From Mnemiopsis leidyi (taxonomy: Eukaryota; Ctenophora; Tentaculata; Lobata; Bolinopsidae), in NCBI GenBank assembly GCA_000226015.1, contig JH152908.1, positions 63,140 to 89,958 on the forward strand: a stretch of 26,819 bases of DNA. Reading direction: 5' to 3'. Of this stretch, positions 10,478-22,400 are shown piece after piece; position 1 is the stretch's first letter, and every line of letters starts with the position of its first letter. The translations under genes were made by a program, and so were the position numbers. The notes below the pieces were generated by a model. That model did no database searches, was not told the origin of the DNA, and was given only the letters and a program-made list of their open reading frames with translations.

Positions 10478-13400
10478 TGCGTGTCTGTGTGTTTCTGTGT
10501 GTTTGTCTGTGCATCTGTGTTTGTGTCTAATATACATTGTCTTCTCACACAGTACACTTTTCGTCCAGACTCCTTTACTTATTGTTTGACCTGCAAATAC
10601 TTACGATGTTACATCAGAAAAAATTCCAACATATATAGGAAGTGAAAAGCAAGTAAGTTTATGTCGGATGTATACCTGAGTCTCGATAACATTGTGTATT
10701 GTAAGATCCTAAACTGATGGTGTTTGTTAATTAAAACAGTCTATGTTGAAAACCTCAACCACGCCCCGCCACTAAGTGTCAAGAAATGTATGCCGACAAC
10801 TCTTTTTCACTAATTCCTTCAACACCTCGGTTCAAAGAAAATTCTACTCCATGCTATGAGGGTTGTCACTGTTTGTTATGAGAATTTAAACAATTGTATG
10901 AGACTCTAGTTAGTAGGTATAACTCTGAAAGATGGATATGGGTACCTACGATTTCCTGACTCACAACCCAACATATGTATCAGTACTGTGTTTGTGTAAC
11001 AGACGACATAATTTTAACAAGTTAATTTTGTATAACACTTATAGTAGTCTGCTGTCTGATATAGACTGTTACTTTGATATTGAAGACTGTTTGAAAAGAA
11101 TATTGTTTAATTTTTAAAGGCTCAGAAACAAAGACATATGTAATGACACGTTTTCAGCAGAATTAAGTGAAATATTTAGTGATCAATAATTATTACACAT
11201 ACAGTAAAGGAAATATTCTTCACTTCAAGTCCAACATTAAACCCTCGATGTCAACCACGTGTATGTAATATGACATCAAACGTAATTCGTCAAATTGCTT
11301 CATATCCAATATATGCTGCTTACACAGTACACACTCAATTTATTAAAAGTCATGCTAAACGCAACATCGACCTTCGTTATCCTACAAGTCTTCACATAAT
11401 CTATGCATGCTTACTTAAATTAGGATCAACAAAACATGGACAGTATTATCCATTCAGCTGGCCAGATATATTGGCATCGACAGAAGATTAACTTATCGGC
11501 TTGGGATTACTTTTTGAGTTTAATGTCATGCATTCCAATGATTTACCCCCTGGTTTTTAATCAATTAGGGATAAGGTCACCGCTCGAGTTAGTCGTTACT
11601 CACATGAACTTATTTTTTATAGTCATAGAGTTCTACTTCCGAATACATGATATCACTTTGGTTATCTGTTCCTGTTCTAGAACAAGAGAAGTTTCCGTTA
11701 AGAATTCGGTCTCCAATTCTGCTTTCGGATTGTCTCCCGGAGATATTGATTAGGCGATGATGACAGAAATTGATGACATTTTCATTACGTCATGTCGAAA
11801 TCAGAAGATAAGCTTTATCACTCTGTGTTAAACTGTCATTTAGCTGATTGGTGATGGTTATCACTCGTCAGATGACAATATGCTGAATTAAATTCCAAAC
11901 TAAATCAGTTCAAGAAACTAAGGCTGGAAATTTGACACCATCTTTACGAAATTTGCGGCACACGCGAAAACAGCTCTTGTAATTAAAGTCCAAAAGCTAC
12001 AGCACAAAATTTGCGCGCATTATGCGCGCCCACCATGTTTTGTTAATCCTGTGTGGTCTGGAAAAGTACAATCAGTTAAATTGTGTGTCCCTTGGCACTG
12101 TTTCAGACACTCATTCTATTTTCTAATCAAGGTTCCAACCATTCATCATGTTATCGTAAGAATTATGAATTGTATCAAGTTTACTTTTAATTCCTTTTTT
12201 CGCCTCACTCAGTCATGTCATAGTTTATTCATAATATTTACACTGCTTTAATAAGAATCCAATCATCAATCATGGCACACATGCTGACTTCTTTAACATC
12301 TTAAATTATATCTGCTATATATAATAATGGAGTTACTAAAACAGCTGAAGAAATGCAGTGAAATATTCTAGTTAGGGAATTATCATGTCATCTGTCAACA
12401 TAGGGATGTACAAATGAAAAAGATCTAAACATAGATCACTAATGAAAACCCTTGTTTGAAAATACCACCTGCTCTGTGCACTGTAAACAATAAAGCTATT
12501 GTTGATCCGATAATCAGAAGCTACATAAACATGAGTACAACATCATAGACATGAACAGTTTGTAACGTGAAGTTCGTTAGAAAGTTTGTACAGACCAAAT
12601 CTCCAGCACAAATAATCCCGGAAGTGATCCACAGTGACGTAGCTCTCATGTAACCATGGCAATATCTCAAGTTTCTGACTGTAAATGGAAATAAGAGTTT
12701 AGCGAAATTTAAGACAACAACAAGGCAAGCGTTAAGGGCTCTACTACACGGTCTTGGAATGAGTATTATCTTGTTGGAAGAATAGGTCTGTGAAGAGTGT
12801 CTTCCTAGACCTGCAGAATGTGTATTGCTCTTGGGATTTGAAAAAAAAGTTTACCCAAATCTGCAACAGCCAAGTCCTCTATAGTTACCCGGTCAGAGAA
12901 CGATGGTTACCCGGTCAAGTTTTATCGCTCGGTGCTTTGTAGAAAAATAAAGGTCTCCGGAGTAACCGACAATCGACAAGAGTGCAGCTACACCAGACCA
13001 CCGACCTTCAACATTCTTCAGTTCATTCTTCAGGAATTGTAGAGGATCATCATCAATGATCACTCCCTGGTCTTGAAGACACTCAGGATCCAGAAAGCCT
13101 TGGACCTGGCCTTAAAAGCAGTATTGGCTATGTGGAGGGATCAAGACAGATCAGCTGACACAGTCATACATAAATCTTACAAGTTCTGCACTGGGTGTAA
13201 CTCGTTACCGTTTAAAACATGATAGGTCATGCATTCGGTAATGAATTTGAGCTCCTGAAGGGTATTATGACGATTGACGCTTGGATCTGCCGATGAAGAA
13301 ATCGCATTTGTCCTCATGGAGTTTCATATTGTTCGATCTAGGCCAACTGATGATGTTGCAAAGGTCTTCTTGCAGGAGGGAAACATCATTCTGACAGCCA

Positions 13401-16400
13401 ATTTGGTTGGAGACACGAGTGTCATCAGCAAGAAAGCTAGCATAGGAATGTTTTACACAGCCTTGAAGATCGTTGATAAACAAAACGAAAAGGATAGGCC
13501 CCAAAACAGACAACAGTTCCTTGTGGGACCCCACTGATGATACTAACAAGGACTGACCGATGGCCATAAAGAACAACACACTGCTTTCTGTCCGTTAGAA
13601 ACTTAATCCATATTTCTGCAAATTTACGAGTGAAAGCTTGTGATCCACTTTATCGGAAGCTTTTGCCTAGACCAAATATATTGAATCGGCATATTAAATC
13701 GGAATTAATAGTCAAGACGTCGAAAAAAATTACGATATAATAGGCAAACATTCTTTCCTTTTTACGCCAATGCCAAGTTTTAACTTACGCCGCTTCCGGA
13801 TAGTTTAGCGTCGGCGGAAGAGCTTGACTCAGCTTAATTATCGATTTCTGCACAAAGAGCCACAGTTTTATATGAAAGGAACTTTGCCGACATAGTTTCA
13901 GACAAGAACAAAAGTACTACTTTCCATGATTTTTTATGGTTAACCTTGAATTGATGACATTATTTGTGATACTTGCTGTTTCTCAAACCTGTACCGAACG
14001 ATCTAGAAAATACAATCACATGTTCTGATTATTATGTCAAAATAAGAGTAAAAGTATTGCTGGTTAAGGCATTAGAGAAGCTATACGATTGGAAAATCGT
14101 ATGTTGAACCAAAATGTTTGAGATTCTTTTTCGGCTCAAGTGAAAAAGATTTTAACTTTTGTATGGCGTATGCAATGTATCAAACATTCTTTTGAGTAAA
14201 GAGGTGAATTTTAAGATCATCTAGGGTACAGAAATAGAGTTATCATAAAATCACAAGAATTTGGAGGTACTTAAATGTAATTGTACCCCTTACTTCGCCA
14301 TCACGAGACCCACAAAATATAAACAAACTGTACCACTGAAATCTGGGGAGGTGGTAAAGAGCTCAATCAATGCAGATGTCACTGATTGTGTGTCATATTG
14401 TACAGGTGAGGGTCACTTGATGATGACTGATTACTGAAATCAATTCTTTACTTCTCATGTATGTTTACAGTACGTAAGATTTTACATTGATCGATGAAAT
14501 TGCATGAACTCTTCAAGTGTATCGAGAGTAGGATGACTCCTAAGTCCTTACCGTTTTTCACAAAGTTAACAAATTTTCAGCTCCATCCACGAATTCTGAC
14601 ATCGTAAATTTTCGGGCTCAACGCATTTTAGCACAGAAGTTTATGTCTACAAGCATCGGTCTAAATTTTGGAATTTTAATTCACGGGAATTAGGGGCTCG
14701 TCGTTGTTTCTAGAATCATGGTTGTGTTAAGCGTGTCAACAGGACCGTTACACAAGGAGATTACACACGGAGATTTACTAACCACGTACAAGTCACGTGA
14801 ATAATTTCGTTGTATCTTACTGTGGGAAGAAACATTTAAAGTTGAACTCGATGTAAAGAACGGACAGCGGCAAAGTTTACATGTAGGGTGTTCTCTATGG
14901 GGTCACGTGCTTTTCCCGTCGGAAGCGATTGGATGTCTCTCTGCTTTTCTCGCCTAGACGAGAAGAAGGTGCCAAAAACAAGCACGACTAAATGGACCAA
15001 ATATGCACAGTGTGAGGCAAGTTGTACTTCATTGTAAGATCCCGCATTTTTGCTGTAAATTTTTGGAGATTAGATTGTTTGCTTGATCTGACTTTAAGCT
15101 AAGCCGTCTTTTGAGAATCAGTTCATTTTTTGTAAAAATGTTCCATTGGCTCAAAAGTCTACTCAAGTCAGAATAGATTATACGATCTTCTTATTGAATT
15201 GAATTTACCAAAGTCATAACATCCCACTGTACGTCCCTCTCTCCCAGCAACATCTAGCATGGCAAGCTGTGAAATTGCCTTGTCCAGTGAAGACACAACA
15301 TCGCTAGCTTCACTGGTAGATGTTGGCACATACGAGTCCTCAGGTACCCTACCTGGGGACCCAGACTACCACTCAGCCCTTGACTTCGTCCTGGACGAGG
15401 ACGATCTGATACTGCGTGAAGATTCCACTTCTAACGATCTGATACTGCGTGAAGATTCCACTATCAACACCCTTGGGGATGCCAGTGATGCTGCTCTCGT
15501 GGAGTCTCAATACAGCCGAGTAACCAGCCAAACGGACTCGGACTTTCTCCAGCACCCTCTGCAGTACAAACGGAGTCCCTTGCAGCGAGTCCTGGGACTC
15601 TGTTTGGTGTTGGGTGCTTCCTTCCTGTTCAGTGCTTCTGCTACAGCTGCTAAGTCTCTCTACGCCATCAGCCCTGGACAGTTTGTCATCATCAGAGGGT
15701 CCTGTGGCGTCTTGTTGCTTCTTCCAGCCTCCCTTTTCAGCGGCACATCCCTCATAAGCTTCCCTAAGAAACCCTTAGTTGCATTGCGGTCTATAAGCCA
15801 TGGTTTTGGATATACCCTAAAAATTTGGTGCGTTAAAAATATGAGCATAGGGGATGCCATCTCCATATACTTCACTGCAATTATATTTGCCGGTCTCTTC
15901 TCTAGAATCTTCCTCAAAGAAAAGTACACTCTAGCTAACGCTATGTCCGTAATATTCGGCTTTGCCGGAGTCTTCCTCATCGCCAAGCCCAGTTTCGTGT
16001 TCAAGAACAACGAAGAATCTTACAATCCGCTTTACTGCCTGATAGCACTGACCGCTGCTTGTTGCACCGGTGTAGGATACACGACCCAGCGTGCTATTGG
16101 CCCTAACGTTGGATCCTCCATCACCCCTTTCTACACCAACCTGTCTGTAATTGTAGGTGGAGCTGTCGTTAACCTGGTAGCTGGAGATTCCTACACTAGA
16201 CCCGGCTGTTTCGATGAGCGGGTTATTCTGCTTGCTTGTGGAATCGGCGCTTGTGCAGCTCTGGTCATGCTCAACATTGGTCTATCCATCGAGAAATCTG
16301 CCTCTGCAACTATCATGCGAAACATGGACATAGTGTTGGCGTTTGCCGTCCAGGTTTTCCTGTTCAAGGAACGAGCTGACTGGTTGTGTATCCTGGGAGC

Positions 16401-19400
16401 AGGTCTCATCATCACCAGTGCAGTCAGTGTTACTCTGGAGAACGCATTTTGTCCTAATTTCTTCTGGCAGATATGAGACTCGACTTTTAGTTAGGTTGCT
16501 TGAATCGAACTGGACATTTCTCTGAGGAAGAACCGAGTCACAAACTGAAGTATTGACATTTCAGAGATTTTTTAGTTTGTTTTAAGAAAACAGATTTGCG
16601 AGTTTAAACCTGAAAAGCTCTATCCGACTCGGAGATTGACATTAGGATTGACTTCTATAGGATGAATTTAGGATAACAATATTAGGGGCAGATTAATTTT
16701 TGCGACGAAATCTGAAGTATTTAGCAGCGTGTATTTTCTTTTTAAATTAATTATCAGCTCAAGAGTTGTTATTTTGTTCTTCTGGCTACACACCCAAAGA
16801 GGTGCAAATTAAATCTCCTGTGAAAATTTGAATTAAGATAATTCAAATGAAACCAAACAGCTTGGCAAAATTGGATTTATTTTTTTCGAGTACTGGACAG
16901 TATGTTTCTTTTTCATCTTATAGGTAAACAAAATTAGAACACAACAGCTATTTTAATTTTTTCAAAGACGTAAAATAAAAAAACTTTAGACGGTTAACGG
17001 GGATCGTGCGAAAATTTAACTCCCTTCATCATCCAAAACTCGAGTTGACCAGAAGCGTGGTACAGTAGGGTGTGTTAACTGTAGAAATTGGGAGACTGAA
17101 TAGCTAGAAACTGTTGTAACTTTTCATGCCACGTTGAAAATCTCTGACAATCTGAAATAAACCTTCCCTTCTCCGCAGCTGAACGACTACAACCGGATGA
17201 TCTCAATGAGGCCCGCTCAGATACCACACCCCGAACCCCAAGTGTACGACAGTACCCTGGTTGTCAACATGTCCCCCGAACACGAGTGGTACTGGCCCGG
17301 GAAGACACGTGACCAAGCAGAACAACTCCTCAAACAAGTGGACAGCAACCACTTCCTCGGTTAGTAGCTGTCTATTGTAGTAGTCTAATTCTGTTTCTGT
17401 AGAATGCATATGGTCATAATATAGATTTCTCTTTCTAAATTTGCACTCTTCTTTTGGTTTTTATAAAGTTTAAAGTGATCTGGGATAGTTAGTTAAATTC
17501 AAACCGTGAATTATCAGTTTCACGTCACTAAAATATAGCCCAGTAATTAACGACCTTGTACTCCAGTTCGAGACAGCGGGCACGAGCCGGGGTCCTACTC
17601 TCTGTCTGTGCGAGTATCTAACGCCGACAACATGGTCATATTCCACTACATCATCAAGCGAGATCACGCCGAGAACAAGTTCATTCTCGTCCCAGCTCCG
17701 GTCGGTTTTTTTTGTTTACAATTTAAGAAATAAACTGAAAGCTATTAGCTAACAGACAGTGCGCTGTGAAAATCGCGTTTGTTTTCCTGATAATGACCGA
17801 GAATCAGTGGTCTGACATCGTTACATTCTCGCTGGATGAAAGGATAACGTGATGTTGTAATATTAACAGTAACTGATCCAGGGTAAGCGGTTCGACACTC
17901 TGGAGCACGTGGTCGGATACTATCTCCATCTGAACAAGGATGTCGGACTGCAGCCCCTCAAGAACCCGTCCTATAAGCCTCCTGTGTAGTGAGTGTAAAT
18001 CCCTTTTTAGTTTTTTATAGCAGAATAGTTGAAGTTAGAAGTAATTGTAATTATATTTCACAAATAATTAGATAAAATAACATCTATTTCACTTTATTTC
18101 CGATGACGAATCTTGACTTGGTTATCGTGGACTGAAGTAGACTGTGATTTTTAAACGTTTCTTCTTTCAGTGACAACAACGCAACCCTTCCAACTCCCAG
18201 TAAGCTGTTTTAGATCATTTTTCATTTCTAATACTTTTTAGCCGAAGGCAAAAAAGTAAAGTAGATGGTTTGAAGTAGTAGGATTTTGGTGGTAGTAGGT
18301 GGATAGGTGGGTAGATGGCGATTCCGCGGTCACGAAGCAATTTAACACATAGTGCGCGCCAACAAATTGCCTCCGCAAAGTTATTCTACGCTGACTATAT
18401 ATTTGCGAGTTTATTTCCGTTGTACGGCGTACGAATCACATCAGAGTATTACTCCTAAGTATTATGCATACGTTAATTTGAAATTCTATTCTAATGCTTA
18501 TCTGACTAATATATGGTTTTAAGTTTAATTGCAACTATGGCCACAGTGGATTTTTTTACTGTAGCTGCCGTGGCATTCCAGCAGTTTTTGCGGCAGAAAT
18601 TATATTTACGGTATATCTGCTGCTAAATCCAATTGCTTCTAGCACAAGCAGAGGGCAAATCAAAGAAGCTTCTTTAAAGATGGAAATCTAGCGTCCGCCT
18701 AAGACCTAACAAAGCGGGTGCAATTCTTGTTAGCTTTTTAGACTAAGCCTCACTGTTACACCATTTGTAGCAATAACATAAAATTTTTATTAAAAAAAAA
18801 CATTGGAATTTAAATTCAAAGGAGAAACAAAACTTCGTGCTATGGTCACACCTTGCTTACAGCTATACAATGTTACAGTTTCACCGCTGGTTGTATTTAC
18901 TTATTTAGATCGGTGCCAATATGCCGTGTTATGATTTTTAAAGTTAGCTTTAGTTTTAGAGCTCCTGAATTGCCGCTTGAGTTGAATTAGGAAACAGCTT
19001 CTCTGCTACACAGCTATCTGTGCAAATAGCTGGTTGCTAATTAAGTAGCCCAAGTTTATCAGCTAATTTGCTGATAAGTCAATTGTGGATCACGTGATTT
19101 AAAGCTGTTATCGTATTATCCCGCCAAATTCAAGGTGACACGGTCATGACGTATACTGATCCAGCTGTCGCAGGCATGACAGGTAATTAGTGTCGTAGAA
19201 ATGTAGTTATGTAGATATGTGTCATAATTTATGTCTTGTATCTGACTACCTTATATCAAATATGATCGAGATTTAATGTCTTTATCTATTTGCTGTTTTT
19301 AAAAAATCAAAACCAGATCATGATATATGTGTAATTTGGCCTAGCTTGTTTCATGTGATTGTAGAATGGTTGAAGTACGGAAATCTTCTGTGAGTGGCCC

Positions 19401-22400
19401 GTATTTGGATTGTAGACCAATTTATGCAAGCATGAACACATTTTCAATGTCAAAAATCGCATGAAACAAAGCTATGAATAAAACGTGTAGGGTAAATGTC
19501 TCATGATTTCATCATGATAACGTACGCGTTGTACGCACTACTTGTTGTCTAGTAAGTCAAATTATTCACTGTTCAGTTGAAGAATATCTATCTACAAATT
19601 TTACTTCAACCTATAGAGTTAGATGTTTTTGTCAATAATGGAAGTTAAACCTTGTTTACTGTTATTTAATCATCTCTTCTCTTGAACCTTAAACGATATT
19701 TATGTATCAGTCTATCTGGTCTCCTCCAATATCGGGTTTCCAACATCTTTCGTTTAATCTTCAAAGTCAAAACCGTCATATGTAATGCATGACAGGTTGA
19801 TTTTGCCCAAAAATCGGCCTTACCAGTAATCGTGGAACCGACATTCTGACCGTCCAGCTTTGCATGTTGTACATAAAAACTAATTATACCGATCTCAACG
19901 ATCTCATAATGATGTGTTCATGTTCTATTACTCTGATTCAAGAAGGATGTATATTAAAATTTAGCGTGGTGGACTACCCGTGTACCTACAGCGAGGCGCG
20001 AGCCAGACAATTTGGAGAAGATAAACTTAATTATTGTGGGGGAGAAGTACGCACTTGTGTTCAACTTCAGCAATTAGTGAGATTATACTGAGTGTGAAAT
20101 AAGAAACTGAGTACAAATGGTGTAAAGTGTGAATGTGGCAATTAGATGCACACAAGCTGGTGAGTGCCACACAGCATTATTCCGATGACAACAGTGGCGT
20201 GAAAAGTGAAGAGTGGAGAGTGGGCGTGTGCTACTGATTTAACCTCCAATGTTCATGTCACCAACTATTTGCTCCCGTGGAGCACTCTGATTATCATATC
20301 AACAGCTGGAACCAACCCTTCTGGATGATGTCCTGCTAGCTAATCGTCGCTGAGATCTGTGTTGCATGTGTCTCAATGTGTCATCACTCGTGACCCTCAC
20401 CCAGTCACGTGACCCCTCACCCAGTAATCTCTTCATCACGTGACATATCACGCAGTAAACCCACACGACCCTAAACGACGAAGCACGGTGCCCTCTGGAA
20501 GCTCTGACCAGTCCACAGCGACAGAAACATCCGAGAAAAGACGGAGTGTTGCTGATATTCTGGACGAAGAGTTCTCCAAGTTGGAATCTGGAGACACCCG
20601 GGCTAACTCTTATAAATACGCCGGTTTGTCCTGGCCATAAGTAGGGCTGAGTCACCTTAGTATTAAACTCCATCCACTCAGCTTATAAGGTGTTCTTACT
20701 TAAAAGTACAATAGTCTGTGTCTACTTTATACGTCATCGATGTACATAGTGATTCTTGATTTTAAAACTCACTTATTTATGTTTCAAGATCTGTCTCCAG
20801 GTTAATTTTGGCAAAAAACGATCAGAATTGTAATTACTCATTAAGTGTATTTGTTGTCAATGCTGACGATGCTTAACACACTATATTGAATATTATACTA
20901 GGTGTCATAATGAAATGTTAAAGATATTGAGCAATAAATAACTGAGGTGTTGACAAACGTTTTAAGATGAAGTTAAGTATTTAGATTTAGAATTTTATAC
21001 ATATCTTTACCCTCATCTCAACAAAAGTATCATTCGTCATAAAATAGTAAATATGTATAAAAAAATAACAACATGTTCTTTTACTCAAAAGAAGAAAGTG
21101 AATAGTAAATATTCAACAGTAATACTGACCTTTTGCAGCAATATCATAACAGTCGTTGACCGGGTTATCGAATTGTGCGCAGCCTATAGAGTATAAGCGC
21201 CTGGCGCAGCCTCTTTCTACTTTTGCTATCAGCTTGAATCTAGCAACACAAAATATAAGATATCAGTTTTGCAAAAAATACTGGAAATATATATCCTTAG
21301 AATGTTCAAACTTGAAACACGGAACCGAGGGCGTCTGCAATCAAAAATTAATCAAAAATAGATCTGAGTTTTTGAAGTTAAAAATTCTTAAGAATTAAAG
21401 TTATATCAAAGCTATTTCTAGCGACAGTTTTTACAGTGACCCAGAATCCGACCTCTCACTCGGATCAAAATGCGGGGGCAGCAGCGGTGGGGAAACAAGA
21501 AGGTGGGGAAAACGAGTATGTTCGACTTGGGAAGTTCCCTTCAGCTAAACAGCAGCAGCAACAAGACAACTCCTACGAAGGTTTCTACATTACTTTTTAG
21601 AATGTTGATTGTGTTATGAGAAAGTGACACGGCCCATGTAGCGGGTCAATTTAAAAAGTTCATTAGAAACCTCTAAACCATATACAGCTTTGTACAAAAA
21701 TTTCTCAAATTTCCTCCGATTCCAGTGGACGGAGGCAAAGCCCCAGTGAAGCCCACCAGACCCAGCATAAACCGTCCTGCTCAGAGTGACTACATGAACG
21801 TTACCACCCAGCCTCCCCCTCAAGACGGTGAGAATCATTAAACAGACTGTAATGTGTTTCGTTTTAAGTGCCTCCTAAAAGATTGATGTATGCTCTATCG
21901 CAACGTTTATTGAAACCCACATAAAACCCTCAATCTATTGGAGTAATATCTGACCCGGTTTCCCTGCCCAGTAATAAACAGTGGTCCGAGTGGTGGGGGA
22001 GGTAACTACATATACGCCCACGTTGGTGTTCCAGGTTCTGCCCCTCCCCCTGGGATGGAGTCTGGAGATAAGATCATGATACGGGGAGCTCCCCGGTCTA
22101 CACCTGCCGTCGCCAACTTTGCGGACATGGGTTAGTAAAGTACCTGATTTTTTAGGACATGGATAAAATTTAAAATTACAGATTTCGTTGTGAGGGTTTT
22201 TATTCCTGATAGTTGCTTCTATCGACCATTTTCTCAGGAACCCCGATCAATTTCTCAGGAACCCCGATCAATTTCTCTGGACGAACATCGACCTCTCTGT
22301 TCGAGGATTCCTACTCAGCTCCGATACCTGCCAGCACACAATCTGGCGAGAACAACTATGTGAACTGCGAGCTCAGCAACCAAGTTTCCTCTGTGTCTAT

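Noticed and set aside
10221..10589. Several open frames made of repeated Thr-His or Cys-Val.
   Set aside because: They are translations of the TG microsatellite on both strands and cross the N gap.
15373..16415. Minus-strand open frames opposite the transporter.
   Set aside because: They are shadows of the 405-codon gene on the + strand.
20299..20673. 124-codon minus-strand frame.
   Set aside because: It lies opposite exon 9, which fits the host gene in phase and composition.
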